Below are positions 36,812-49,083 of a stretch of 64,000 nucleotides of DNA, piece after piece. The notes beneath the pieces were generated by a model that saw only the letters and a list, made by a program, of their open reading frames with translations, did not search any database and had not been told where the DNA came from. The translations under genes were made by a program, and so were the position numbers. Positions within the stretch are counted from its first letter, which is position 1. Each line of letters starts with the position of its first letter. This stretch comes from Bryopsis sp. KO-2023 (taxonomy: Eukaryota; Chlorophyta; Ulvophyceae; Bryopsidales; Bryopsidaceae): the NCBI GenBank assembly GCA_030272585.1, contig BSYQ01000003.1, positions 4,340,001 through 4,404,000 of the forward strand, in the 5' to 3' direction.

Positions 36812-38254
36812 AGTGGGATTATCGCCCCATTGCTCGAGGAGGAAAGGAAGTGCTTTCTTCAAAAAAGAAAGAAAGAAAAAAAAATATGGGAGCGTTTTTG
36901 TGGGTCTATCGAACAGGGACGATGATTTTGTTATTTGTTTATATCACCAATATGTCGCAAGTGTGTCGATGCTTTTAATGAATTGTATGTTTGGTTGCAC
37001 ACCACAGTGTTGTGAAGGTCAACCCAGTGAGAGAATACGAGATGAACGTTCAAACTAAACCAAACCAAATTCTTGCAACTGTTTGAAGGACCACTCTGGC
37101 AAACTTGTTGGGGTGACAGTGTCCCTCCTCAAAAGTCATACTGGGGCCTTTGAGAAGGCAAACCATAACCATATCATGCAGTCCCCACCTTTGCAAATGC
37201 TTGCTTGGCTTCGGTATTAATCTTGAGGAATAGAACTCAACTCTTTGCAGTGTCATATTTTTTTTGTCTTTGACTGTCATGTGATGTTTTTTAATTTTTT
37301 TTTTGGGGGGGGGGGGGCAGGAAAAAGGAAAAGTGGTCTGGAGATTTTTTTTTGACAAAGTGAGAATTAGCAGATTGTTCAGTTGCTGCAGTGTAGCTGG
37401 AGAGCTCCTGACCAAGGCGACGATTTTTTTTTGTGGTGATCATAACTTAATTGCCTGATGCAAATTCAAAGTTGTGCATTAGTGTCAAGTTGTTTGAATC
37501 CAGCATGAGGGTCAAAGACCGAGAATGTAAATCATTTCTTTTTTTCGTACTTTTCATTTCAGATTATCGTGGTTGGTTGACGGTGACTCCATTTTGAAGC
37601 GCCAGAAAAAGAAGGGTTCAGCAGCTTTGTAAATGATATTTGTTTTATTTCGGATGGTTGAGAAAACATGGGTGGTGGAGTTTTCTCTCGTTTCGTTTTA
37701 TCAGAAATCTGTGGGTTTGTGGCTTTCTAACATCGGGGGGGTGATGGCCTCCTTTAATCTGCTTAGTAAGGGCTCATACGCTACACCCAACCCATCCATA
37801 GATTATATATGAGCTGGTGGTCCTGATTTGAACAAGTGTGAGGATTGTTACATTGAAATAGCAGGTCTTCTCAAAACCGTTGGTTTCGGTTTTGGTTGGA
37901 ACATGAGAGAGAGGAAAACCACAGTTTATTCTAAATCCATTCATTGTTTTGGAAGAGCATTCTTGAGGCAGTCAGGACACGAGAGTTGTTGTGATTCCAA
38001 AGATTGTTAAAAATCGGTGTGGCATTAAAATCGTCTGACCACCATTGAATTTTACACAAGGCAAAAGGCCGAGTGCAGCCCGTTCACGAAAATGTGTCAC
38101 GGAAAAGGCTAACCCATACGGTTGAATTCTTCCACCTCAGCCCACCCTCCTCTCTCTTCATACATCCATTTTTCACCCACAATTTTCCCTTTTTTCTCAT
38201 TTCCATTTTCTTTTTCCCCACTTCCTCTCCATATTCCTTCCTCTACTAAGCTGA
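36812..38254. other. Convergent intergenic gap
   Basis: About 1.4 kb between the small membrane-protein gene (+) and the repeat-bearing unknown gene (-). Contains T9G13 at 37296-37317. Short plus-strand open frames show no family signal. Confidence 0.5.
37296..37317. repeat. T9G13 homopolymer junction
   Basis: Intergenic copy between the small membrane-protein gene and the repeat-bearing gene. Confidence 0.9.
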
Positions 38255-40544
38255 CTAAAAAATCCTAATTTGTTGATCAATCTCATTCGTTGGTTGTTGT
38301 GTCTCATTCGTTGGTTGTTGTGTATTGTACATTGATGCACCTGATTTATTGCTTTTGACTCCATTGTCGATCGCAATCTTCAACACCTGGTCATCCAGCA
38401 ATTCCCTTCCTTTCCCAGCCCGAGCAAGTTCCGCCGCATCGAAGGCCTGGGTGCTGTGATTTTCCTTTTCCACCGCGACACCGTAGATAGGAACACAGTT
38501 GCTCATCGCAACTCCGCTGCCCGACCCACAGGTGCAGGTTTTCGTAGGAGAATCCGCAACTCCTGACTTGTCTTCCACAGCAGCCTGGGTGCTGAAATTT
38601 TCCTTTTCTACCGCGACACCGTAGATAGGAACACAATTGCTCATCGCAACTCCGCTGCCCGACCCACAGGTGCAGGTTTTTGTAGGAGAATCCGCAACTC
38701 CATACTTGTCTTCCACAGCAGCCTGGGTGCTGAAATTTTCCTTTTCTACCGCGACACCGTAGATAGGAACACAGTTGCTCATCGCAACTCCGCTGCCCGA
38801 CCCACAGGTGCAGGTTTTTGTAGGAGAATTCGCAACTCCATACTTGTCTTCCACAATGACCACCTTGTTTGGATTGGATTGGTTGGATTGGTTGGATTGG
38901 TTTTGACTTGACTCCAGGTGTGTTTCTGTGTGCGCGTCCCTCACGAGAGGCTTCATTTTCTGGAGCAAAGAGATCGAAAGTTGAACATAGGTTCCTTTTA
39001 TTTTGAAGAAAATACTGAAATCGATCATGAACGAATCCTCACCAATTTTTTTGATAAAACATTCGACAGAACTGATTCCGTTGCTTGGTGGTACGCAGCC
39101 CATAGAATATGGGTGAGCAATCTGTGGGCTGGGGCGATGTCGTAGAAAGCGGCGAACTCTCGTAATATCCATTTCCACGGGCCCTCCATGCTCGAACCCC
39201 AGCCCACAGATTGCAGCATCATGACCGAACCGAAAAGATGGGTGTAGGCTTGTGGGGCATTGATGCAACCCCCCTCCATGACAGATTTGACCAAGTCAAA
39301 TCCCAGTGCCACAAACTGTTCCGAGTTCTTCATGCGCCTGGCCGCTGCGAAACATGCCTACATCGCAAGAGAATAAAACAGTCAGTGTCACAATGGCTCA
39401 AGTTCCGATGTTCTTTCTTTTTCCCAACATCCCTAGCAAACAGGATTTCTGACCCCTTTCCCGCTGAAAGAATAAGACGGAGAACAATAAAACAAGGTGC
39501 TGAGCACTCAACCAATCCACACAAGCTGCCAGTTTCCAGCCAATGGACTGGGTCAAATTCCAAAAAGGTGGCCTTACCTCGAAAGCGCACACCAACAGGG
39601 TGGCCCCTGCACAAAACACATTCAACAAGTCAGTCTTCAATACACGTGTACATCATCAACACAACCAATTGTGTCCAGAAATCAGAAGCTGACCCATGTT
39701 TGACCGGGATTTCGACACTCACAACCACAAAATAGATCATCACCATTCGAAATGCCGGACTGCACCACAAGGGATCTTACCCTTGCTCTGAGTTGGTGGT
39801 TCAACTCCGTGTGGTTGCTTAGCCCGTTCCGGTCCAATTTCCTGTTCATGTTGCTCCCACACCACGGGCGCCCGAAAAATTTCATGCACGGGTGTGGAGC
39901 TTCTGTATGCAACCCTTCCATTGACCATATTGTTGTTCTCTTCTTACGGGTCAGCGTTCTCAAAGACTTTTGGAAGGCAACGGGTGCAAGGGTGCAAGTG
40001 TGGAAGGGTGCAAGGGTTTAAGAACGGGATGACAGAAGACAGAATGACAGAATGTTGGAAGGCTTCAATGTGACAGATTTGACCCGACAGAAACATTTTT
40101 CCATGCACATGTAAGTAAAGAAAATCTGGATATTCTTCCATTCAAGTTTTTTTGTGGATGAATGAGATGAATGTAATGGGATGCTGGTACCTGACACAGA
40201 AGCCCAGACAGAGGTTCTTGTCCTCATGCAAGACTCATACTGGTTGGTGGCCACTGGCCACGTCCGCCTCCCCATCCCGAGCGTTGCTCCTGAATAACAA
40301 TAGAGCGCACGTTACGCCGCTACTACCGACGACTGTTGGGTAACCAACGCCGACACAGCTTCATGCATGGAAAAGCGTTATCAATCCCCCCGCCTTCCGA
40401 CCAGGTCCCGGGAAACTCGCGCTGGCGAACGACGGCTCACGGATCCACAGGAATCAACGCGTTCAGGTGTTGTCCCGGCATAAGATCCGGCTTTCCTGAA
40501 AAATTCGAACGAAAGAGCTTTGATTGAACATTCTGGAGGAACAT
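38255..40544 (-). CDS. Unknown protein with three near-identical 46-residue repeats
   Basis: Six exons (40441-40544, 40241-40289, 39781-39937, 39578-39606, 39043-39357, 38255-38959) join in frame to 452 residues. Residues about 100-210 are helical with many aromatic residues (ARRMKNSEQFVALGFDLVKS, VMEGGCINAPQAYTHLFGSV, WKWILREFAAFYDIAPAHRL). An Asn/Ser/Gln linker leads to three tandem copies of a 46-residue Cys-containing unit (VEDKYGVADSPTKTCTCGSG, then SGVAMSNCVPIYGVAVEKEN, then FSTQAA), and the C-terminus repeats TQQPTNE twice. No family recognised and no targeting signal is clear. The 5' two exons and the acceptor of exon 3 (purine-rich, aagaag-ag) are the weakest parts of the model. Confidence 0.65.
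38441..38854 (-). repeat. Three tandem 138-bp coding repeats
   Basis: Units 38717-38854, 38579-38716 and 38441-38578 differ by only a few bases and keep the reading frame. Each encodes three Cys in CTCGSGSGVAMSNC. A 21-bp direct repeat (tctcattcgttggttgttgtg) at about 38281-38322 lies downstream in the same exon. Confidence 0.9.
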
Positions 40545-40736
40545 GTTTCCTTGTGGCGGGGGAACGATTTTCCAACTTTCCCAACCGCATGCAGTGCGAG
40601 GCACATGCGCACACGCATTCCCTTGCTGATTCGTCTAAATCGTACGATCCGACTTTTCTCACAGGTTTTGGAACCTGCACCAGATGAATCGACACACTGA
40701 AGGCAGAGCACAGCGTTTTGTTCTCTTGCCAAAACA

Positions 40737-40762
40737 CTTAGTCCAAAGGCTTTTGGACTAAG
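40737..40762. repeat. Perfect inverted repeat (11-bp arms, 4-nt loop)
   Basis: CTTAGTCCAAA, loop ggct, TTTGGACTAAG. It lies about 190 bp upstream of the start codon of the repeat-bearing gene, in the intergenic region before a weak plus-strand gene. Confidence 0.75.
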
Positions 40763-41373
40763 CACCGGATCATGTTTCATCTTTCGAAGCCAAACAGTTG
40801 AAAACTGAGAGAACAGCCAACAGGTAGATCTTTGCCCAAGTAGCTATCCAGATTGTAAGAGCTCCAACGGCAAAAACGTTTCCGAAGATTTCAAGGAAAC
40901 AAAAAAATTATGGGTAGTATGACTGAAAAAGAAACAAAATGGTGGGCAAAGCTGAGCTTAATTGATTTCAACACTGATCTCTGCTCAATCCATTTCTTTT
41001 GCTTTCGACCATTGATCCTGTTCCTCCCTTTTCTTCAGTTTTCACCCGGTGGTGTTCGGTTTCCCAGAGGTGTCCGTGCCAGGGGAAATACCTCAAAACT
41101 ACAAGAACAAACTTGCACGTCCGAGCGGAAATTTAATTAGACTGGGGAGATTGTTTGCGAAAAGCATGTGGTTTTGGGTGGGGCTGATCGCAGTTGTGGA
41201 TGGCAAGTTTTGGTTTGTCCCAAGCTAAGTACATCAAGAGTTTTTTTTTCCAGAGTTCTTTTTCCCGTCTGTTGCCACTCCGCAAGATTTGATGGCTTTT
41301 CAAATCGTTTTGGGATCAGTTTTTGAACTTCGATTCCTGCATTGGGATTCCTGCATTTGCTTCGACTTGATAG

Positions 41374-41679
41374 AATCTGCCACTGTGTCACAATTTGAGG
41401 AGAGCCAGGCCACAAAGACAAAAGACAAAGACAATGGTTACATGTCGCCAGAGGAGCCTACAGCCAGGCCACCATGCGTACAGCAAGGTAGCAATTGAAG
41501 ATCTCAGGATGGATCTGATGGTTCATATCGTCATGATCAAATCTCGACCAACAACAAACGCTCACCCTTGCTTCACAGAGATTATATATTGACTTTTCTT
41601 TCTTCTTGAAGCTGATTTCAATCTACAAGCATTGCATCCTGAATCAATTACAACTGTTCTTGTAACATTTTTGCAATGA
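41374..41679 (+). CDS. Weak two-exon gene fragment (3' part), unknown
   Basis: Exons 41374-41487 and 41612-41679 join in phase and end at TGA (41677-41679), encoding an acidic/polar segment (SQFEESQATKTKDKDNGYMS) and a C-terminal ADFNLQALHPESITTVLVTF. An upstream open frame from about 41039 (VVFGFPEVSVPGEIPQNYKN and LIRLGRLFAKSMWFW) behind a good 3' splice site may belong to the same gene, but I could not join it in frame. The start is not identified. Confidence 0.35.
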
Positions 41680-42079
41680 ATTTTATTCTGGTGGAGCGTA
41701 TTCACCAGGGGTACAAGAGTGAATTGTTCGTTTTTCAAAGCAAAGTGAGAGAGACCCAGCAGTGGTCTGAGCAGGGCATGGATGGTCTGGACACTCAGAC
41801 TGGTCAACTGATTCAATATTTTTTGCCCCAATACCATAAAGCACCCACTGTGTTGTATTGCATTGCATGCCATTCTGTATCTGTTGAGATTTTTGTATAC
41901 ACGATTCCTTCATGGATTGGAATTATGCAGTGGACCTGGTTCTGCAAATAAACTCTTGCCAAATCGGCACAGCAAGCAACGCTGGCCAGTGCTGATGGTC
42001 ACAGCCATGCAAGAAGAATAAAAGATAAAAGAATACCCATTTTATGAAACAAAAGAATCGTCCCTCGAAGTGTGGGGAC
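41680..42079. other. Short gap downstream of the mitochondrial carrier
   Basis: About 400 bp holding 3' ends of the plus-strand fragment and the minus-strand carrier gene. Nothing else seen. Confidence 0.45.
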
Positions 42080-43045
42080 CTACAAGGGGGCAGCTTGTGC
42101 ATCAGATTTCTCCAATCTGGATTTGGCGGTTTCGTAGAGCATCCAGGCAAGAGCTGATTGTGGAGCGATGGATGCTATCCTTGCACCATAGCCCCGTGTC
42201 AAACCCCGCCACCCTTCATTCACCCATAACGATTTCAGGAAATTCATCGCCCCAGCATCTCGTTGAAATCCCCGCCGTCCTGACAACACCTGCAATTGAG
42301 TTTTCACCACATCGATGGGGTGGGTCAACGTCGATGCCACGATGGCTGACCAGGCCGAACACACTGCAAAGCCCCATGTGGGGATTGCCCCTTGATGTTC
42401 ACCATCGAATCCATCAAGATCTCCCCTCCATTTCCCAAATCGGTCTTTCGAGATGCCATACATGCCAGCATATATTGCACTCCAAGGAACCCACATGGCA
42501 TTCGACACCCAATATCCTCTCATCAGCCCCCTCCACCCCAACTCTCTTATCAGGGACCTCACTTTCAGGGATGGCGTCGATTTTCCATCCCCCCCGGCTT
42601 GACATCTCTCCTTGATCACATCCATTGGGGTGAACACAAGGCCCCCCAGCAATTGGGCACACACCCCTGAAGCGAAACCTTGTCCAATGCCCCAACTCTT
42701 TGGCAGCATGGTCCCCCCAAATTCGTATCCTCCGAAATACAGAGCATTCCCCGGCACCACCGACATCAGAACTACACTAAATCCCGAATAAAGGCTAAAG
42801 ATCCTGGGCCGCGTGGTGGAAAATTGGGATGGAGATTTCATGCTTGGTCGTTCGCGGACTTGCAAGCGCGTTTTGAGGGTGTCGATCGGGTAGACGAGAA
42901 AACGGGAGCCGACCCCTGAAAGGCCTCCAGCCACCATGGAATTCCAAATGTTGGAACGCGTGGCGGCGGTCTTGGAGGATGCATCGTCCCCCATCCTCCC
43001 TTCGGATAGGTTGGGTCGGTGATTTCGCAGACGAAGGTGAAGCAA
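42080..43045 (-). CDS. Mitochondrial carrier family (SLC25) protein, intronless
   Basis: Single-exon ORF of 321 residues; a second in-frame ATG (42994) gives 304 residues and may be the true start. All three carrier repeats carry the signature: YPIDTLKTRLQ, TPMDVIKERCQ and HPIDVVKTQLQ, each followed by the matching second-helix segments (for example GWRGLMRGYW and GWRGLTRGYGARIASIAPQS). Six transmembrane helices are expected, in the inner mitochondrial membrane or possibly another organelle. The substrate cannot be assigned; the segment VPGNALYFGGYEF resembles carriers in the SAM/metal-related part of the family, a weak hint only. Confidence 0.93.
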   Translation of the reverse strand: MLHLRLRNHRPNLSEGRMGDDASSKTAATRSNIWNSMVAGGLSGVGSRFLVYPIDTLKTRLQVRERPSMKSPSQFSTTRPRIFSLYSGFSVVLMSVVPGNALYFGGYEFGGTMLPKSWGIGQGFASGVCAQLLGGLVFTPMDVIKERCQAGGDGKSTPSLKVRSLIRELGWRGLMRGYWVSNAMWVPWSAIYAGMYGISKDRFGKWRGDLDGFDGEHQGAIPTWGFAVCSAWSAIVASTLTHPIDVVKTQLQVLSGRRGFQRDAGAMNFLKSLWVNEGWRGLTRGYGARIASIAPQSALAWMLYETAKSRLEKSDAQAAPL

Positions 43046-43997
43046 TCGAACCCCCCCGTCAATTTAAAGCAACCACCTCGTCATCTAATTCCGTGGAAAG
43101 AAACAAACTCTCTGATTCTGGGGGCAACCCCCTGTGCAATAGATCCTTCAGAAAAAGACGACCATGTGATCAGGCCCACACAAAAAAGGCAGGTCTAAAT
43201 GTGCGATCTTTCTGACATCCTCCATGCACAATTTACTGAACTAAATTTTGACAAAGCAGCAGAACTGAGCACAGTCTGTGCAGTTCCAATTCCATAAGTC
43301 ATATTGGATCAAGGATAATTACACAACTTTACGCAACCACCAACATGTGGTCATTTCCCCCCCTTCTTTTTGTGCACTTGTTGGACTTTTCAGATTATCG
43401 CTGTGGTGGTGATTTTCTCTTTTTTTCTTCCCCTCCCTTGTCAACCCTTAAAACGAAGAAAAAAAAAACATGTCTATGATGAGCGTCCTTTTTATTGCAT
43501 CCATTTCGTTTTCCCGAACTTGTCAGTCCCTCATCATCTTCTTTCCCAGCCAAAAGAAAATAAAAAAAAATTAGAACTGAATCTCTCTCATATTTTTTTC
43601 TTTCTCAGTTTGACCGCCACCACCAATATCTGTATTCAATTGATATATATTTTTTTTCAGTCTATTTTTATCTCGTCCAATGAAACCAAACGGTATAGAA
43701 CACATCGTCTTGTTCAACAGTCAAAATTTTTTCACAAGAACCGCTTCAGTTTTTTTCTCCGCACACAGTACTCCATGTGTGTTTTCCATTTGAAACCCAA
43801 ACAAACAAAAACGACCCTCGCAATTTTTAAGAGGAAAAATTATAAATGCAAGGAGAAACTTGATGCACTTTGATGAAGAAAATCCCAAAACAAATTACAA
43901 TGTGTTGTTTTTAAAACCTTTTTTTTTTCTCCCCCAACATCAAGAAAACATTTTGGGACCATTCCTTTTGTTTGGTTGAACCGTGGATTATTTTGTT
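43046..43997. other. Intergenic gap between carrier and signal peptide peptidase genes
   Basis: About 950 bp with long A/T tracts; should contain the carrier promoter and the 3' untranslated region of the peptidase gene. No coding exon recognised. Confidence 0.5.
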
Positions 43998-46480
43998 TCA
44001 TTCAGCTTTTCCTTTCTCTTTTTCCTCCTCTCTCTCCTTCTCTTTGAAATTGAACACCTGAAAACAAATGAAGAATAAATTTCAGAGAGTGAGAAAATTA
44101 ACCCCCAAAAGGAAGCAATTAGACAGAGTATTATTCTTACTATTATTACTGGAAGCCAGGATTAAACCAAATGAGGAAAATAGCATCTAAAGCGACAGCC
44201 CATGCATGGAAAATAGTCTTATGGTGTGGTGATTTTAATTCGTCGATGTGGAACGAACACCAAAAAGAAAACAACTAAAACTGGTGGATTAACCAAAAAC
44301 TGAAGAACACCATCCAAACTCATCGGACAACTGCCAGAATCGAAGCAACATGAGTGGAGCTGCCATGACTATCTGTTCCTGTATGCCTCTTTTCCTCACC
44401 TGTTTGAATTCTCCGTTCTTGAGTGCATGCAAGAACACCGACCCCAACACAGCTGGAACGATGTAAAGAAGGGCAGGCTGAGCAGCATTGAAGACATTCA
44501 TCACCACGATGGTCATTGCCAGACCTCCGATGTAGCCACCAAACGCACTGAAAAACATAAAAAAAATATAAAAATCCTCACATGCACAAAGATGTGTTTC
44601 CTGCATCGTCGACACCCTCCTAGATAGACATTTTTTTAATCTGCGCCTGAAATCCTTTCTGGCTTCAACCGCTGATTCGAAGTTGAGGAAATTCCAACAT
44701 CTCAGGAGGAAAAAAAAACAATCCATCAGACGAATGGGGTCAGTCAGTCAGACAGACACATATACATTTAACCTCACCTATAAAAATACTTGGTCTTGAA
44801 ATCGTTGACAACATCAAATCGCAGCAAAAGAGCCACAAAGATTCCAGGAATGACGATGTCGCCGAGTCCGAGCATGGAGAAGGGTCTTTTCAAATCTCCC
44901 TCCAGCTGAACCCGAGGAAACAACAGTTTGATGGGAGCATCGAAGGACTTGGCCACCGTGACCATCACAGGAGTGAAAAACACCCAAAAAATGTCGTAGA
45001 AAAACAAACCTGCATCAGAACAACATCACCTTCTTCAACTTCTCACACTTCAGCCATTCACATACATTTTTTTTCCCTTTTCCCTTCTCCTTTTTTGTCT
45101 ACTTTTTTCTCAAACGCAAACGCTTGCCCCCAGCTGATGATATATATGGATGTCTGATCGTTGTCGACTATTTTTCAACAGTCGAGAGAAGAGAAAGAAA
45201 AAAACAAAAGCATGGTGTGAATGTGTATAAAAACATTTCTGATGTCCAAGCTCTGTGGCTGTATGAAAAAATAAAAAAAAAAAGAAGAAGAAAAAAAAAA
45301 TTGTTTTACCTGAAAGAAGGATGGTCCCAACGTGAACAGAGCCCAGCGACAAGTGCTCGATTCCTTGAATGGAAAAAGCAATCCCCAAAATGTTGTTGGC
45401 ATACCAGTGCTTTTGGAAGAAATACCATCCACAAAACACCAAAGCAACCGGGGCCACCGCAAGCTCAGGAACGGTGGCACTCATTTCCAATGGCTCCTGG
45501 ATTCCAAACCAACCTTCTTTCTTTAACAACGCCATCAAAAAAATTAATTCGAAATTCCAAGAGAGAAAAAATAAAGTCAACAGTCTGTTCAAGAAAAAAT
45601 AAAAATTGAAGAGTGGAAAGCGTTTCGGTCGATTTTCTTTCTCCACCACCCTCTCTCTCTCTCTTTTTTTTTTTCATATTTTCTCCATTTTTTTGTGGCG
45701 AAAATATGGACTCACCGAAACGAAAGGAATCTTGATTTGATGGCCATATTCCTTGTGCTGGAGATGTTTCGGGAATCGTTTCAAGAAGAATGGAGCGAGG
45801 CAGCCCGTCAAGGCGATGGTCCCCAGCAGCACGAAGTAAGTGGACAGGATGGTGTTCACCAGATTCTTCGGCAGCAACTTGAATGCCAGGAAAAGACTCA
45901 CCAGCACCACGCTTCCGATCAACGGAAACCGCATGGCATCCTATGTGAACCGAATAAAAGAGTCTATTTTAAACAAAACAAAAAAGATGGTGGGAACAGT
46001 CAAAGTTTTTTTTAACAAAAAACACATAAAGAAAAAACCAATTTTGGTTTAAAATTGCGACGGAGTTTTAGGAAGGAGGTCAAAAAAGAAATGTACAAAA
46101 AATGTCTAAAAAGATGTAGAAAACTACCCCCCCCCAAAAAAAAATAATAAATAAATAAATAAATCATCATCTCCTTACACCATGTAGCATTTCATGGGTA
46201 TCACACATGGACAAAAAAAAGATTAAGAAAAATAAAAAGTTCTGGAGGGGGGGGGGGGAACGTCTGTTCTCCAACTCCCCACCTTCTTGGACATAGTTTC
46301 GGTTGGGCCTTGGGGTTTCACTGATCTCCAGCATCCCACGAAAACAGTGAGGACAGCAGTCAGCACGATGTTCAGCTCCGCAGGAACTTGGACAAACAGA
46401 GGCAACGAGCCCACGGCCAGCAACGCGAGATGCCAATACGGGACGAGATACGGTCCCTTGGCACCGACGACGCCCCCCAT
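43998..46480 (-). CDS. SPP: Signal peptide peptidase (GxGD intramembrane aspartyl protease)
   Basis: Six exons (46283-46480, 45716-45940, 45310-45496, 44778-45009, 44400-44547, 43998-44057) give 349 residues. This multi-pass ER membrane protease cleaves signal peptide remnants within the bilayer. The two catalytic motifs are intact: FFYDIFWVFFTPVMVTVAKS (YD) and SMLGLGDIVIPGIFVALLLR (GxGD), as is the C-terminal QPALLYIVP (PAL) motif. The N-terminal part carries SKKDAMRFPLIGSVVLVSLF, as in animal and plant SPP. The sequence FDAPIKLLFP and FSIQGIEHLSLGS are of plant type. The C-terminus is a charged Lys/Glu tail, without an obvious KKxx retrieval signal. The identification is firm. Confidence 0.96.
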
Positions 46481-49083
46481 CTTTCGAACAAGAGAATCCG
46501 ATCAAACGGGCGGTGTGAAGGACTCGTTGGTGCGTAAGGTGATCAGTCCAATCTCCAACACGGGCTGGATTTGCTTGTGTGGAATCTCGAGCAGTGGAAA
46601 GAAACAACCTTCGACAATGGAATAGGGGCTTGACAAGGGGTCGACCAGATCAGCAGCAGGATCAGTTTCTTTCGGGCGAGTGCGACCGCAGTGTTGCGCG
46701 CTTGAGCTCCGCACTAACTTTTTTTTTCCGCGATTGAAACTGAACCTTCGTCGTTTTCTGGTTTTGTTTCTTGTGTTTTTGCTGGGGAGTAGTTGGACAG
46801 GTGGGCATTCTACGCATCGTGGTCAATTACCACAGGATCAAGCGATAGATGACTCTACCCAAGAGGAGTCGGGAAGAGAAGAAAAGTAACAGAGGTAAGT
46901 CTACGAAACCCAAACCGAGTTTTTTCAGAGTTTTTGGCCACACAAGGGCAGCATATTTGACTGACATGCAGTCTTCTTTTGCACAAAGTGGTACAATGTC
47001 CATCACTGTTGTCGCCAAGGCAATGTTTAGGATTCAGAGTGTGTGGGGGCGTGCCCCTCCTTTTCTTGTCTTGAACCTTTTGCTGTTTAGTGATTGGTGG
47101 GATCGATTTTCTTTCTTAACCCAGCAATCATCAATATGACGAGCTATTCAATCAGGAAGTGGAATTTGCATCCAGAGTTCCCTGTGTGAAGTTCAACTGA
47201 ATTTCCATGGCCACGTGAGTGGCAAATTGGAGAGAAAACAAAAGCAATTTTTTTTACCGAAGAGCTTCACCGACAATTGGCCGCCGCCAAACAATAGTAG
47301 ATTACAGTGCCGAAGTCCGGTACATTTTTTTCCATCGACAAAATAATCATCATATTGTACATCTCAACTGACAAAATGAAGAAAAAAAAATCCTATTAGC
47401 ATGAGGAAATTGCCCCAATCTCCTTGAATATAAAAAGGTTCATCTATACACAACCTTGTGCTGTCCTTGTGTATCATTCAAGCCCCCCATCGGCCGACAA
47501 ACACATCGGCCGACAAACAGAAAAAAAAAATAGTATATTCTTCTGTGTGAATACAGGGTTTTAAAAAAAGCTGATCATCATTAGAAAAACAAAAAAAAAA
47601 AAAAAAAGGGGGGAAGAAAAGTCCCCCCCAAGATTGAACTAGCTTCGATGTTAAATGACAGAAACTAATTCGACACCCCGTGGAATTATCCATTGTTGCT
47701 ACAACAAGAAAAGAAAAAAAGAAAAGAAAATAAAAAAACACATAAAGAAAAAACAAACAAACACACTACGGATGACGAACAAAAAAGGATGATCCATTCA
47801 TGTGTCTGCAAAACTCCATTTCCCTGGAGAAGAGAAAATCGGCTTGCATTTCAGAACCAAAAGAAAAAAAGGTTTCCCCATGTATATAATTTTTGTTTAA
47901 TTTTTTTTTGATTTTTTTTCGTTTTTTTTTTTTTCTTTACCCCCATAGAAATTCCTCCCTTGAACAGAAGGGAGTCTACACATGAACAGATCATGTTGTT
48001 TTGTTTCAACACGAAACAAAGAGAAAGGGGGAAAAACAAAAGCAGAACCTCGAAAAGAAAACCCAAAAACTCCTCCTCGAGGTCCAGATTTTTTTTCCCC
48101 CCCAACCTCTTTTCTTTGCTTCTTCTTCCTTAGCGTTGAAGAAGCTTTGAAAATAAAGATACATCATCAAGAAAAAAAAAAAAAAAGACTACCAATCGCA
48201 CCTTCACAAGGAAAAACAAACAAACATATGAAGTCTCTAATACACACAAACACAGATTTTTATAGACTTCCTCTCACATTTTCTCGCCCCTCTTCCCTTC
48301 TAGACAACGCTCAATTTTTTTTTTCTTTTTTTTTTTTTTTTTTTTCCTTCTCTCTCTCTCTTTTTTTTTCTTCTTCTTCTCTTGCATCTGTGATTCAAGG
48401 TTCCCAGTAATAATATACATCGAAAAAGCAAAACACGAAACCCAAGTTTCTTTCCTTTTGCTTTTCCTAGAATCTTATGAACCCAACCCAAAAAGGCACA
48501 CACAGGTGATTCGCTATGATACAAAAAATACGACATTGCGAACGAGTTCTTTCTTGACCCAAAGAGGGGAAATTCTCTTTTCGCTCTATTCTTTTTTTTT
48601 TCCTCTCCTCTCAAATCTATTCCTTCTCTCACTCTCTCTCCATCTCTCTCACTTTTTTTACTTTTCTTTTTTTTTCATCCCTTTTTTTTCCCTATTCAGA
48701 CAATTACAGTCGGAAAAAAAAATAAGGGAGGCCCAGAGAGAGGCAAAAGAAAAAAAATACTGTAATACACCGTGTCATGCCCTCAACCATCTTCTTTTCC
48801 TTATCATGATATTGTTGATGATAATTGGCCTATCAATCAGAAATAATATTTTGTCCCCTAAAATTAACCCACCGCCGCTGAGGGCAAAAATGGAGTGGGC
48901 CATGAACTACAGCACCAACCCCCTCCCCCCCCGTCACCCCCCCCATATTACAAAGCCCCATTTCTACTGGAGCCGAAGCGCATACATGAACAATTTCTTC
49001 TTTTTCGATGATAATTTTGCCTTTGATTTTTTTTTTTTGTGCTGGCGGTTGAAAACTCTGTGCGCGTGCGGAGCAAAACCGCT
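46481..49083. other. Long low-complexity gap
   Basis: About 2.6 kb upstream of signal peptide peptidase and downstream of the amino acid permease. From 47500 to 48720 it is packed with A- and T-runs up to about 20 nt, plus a G/A patch (47600) and CT-rich stretches (48340-48380, 48600-48660). A weak plus-strand exon (46850 to about 46895, beginning MTLPKRSREEKKSNR before gtaagt) could splice to 47126 but would make only a 36-residue product; I do not call it. Confidence 0.45.

Noticed and set aside
42080-46480. Functional link between the mitochondrial carrier and signal peptide peptidase as neighbours
   Set aside because: They are separate same-strand genes with nearly 1 kb between them; eukaryotic adjacency alone does not support a shared pathway.
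46680-46889. Plus-strand frame with a signal-peptide-like hydrophobic stretch
   Set aside because: It lacks an ATG at its start and ends quickly; more likely 5' untranslated sequence or chance.
47500-48720. Long A- and T-runs that might be poly(A) tails of retrocopies
   Set aside because: No adjoining coding remnant, target-site duplication or element core was recognised; simple low-complexity DNA explains it.
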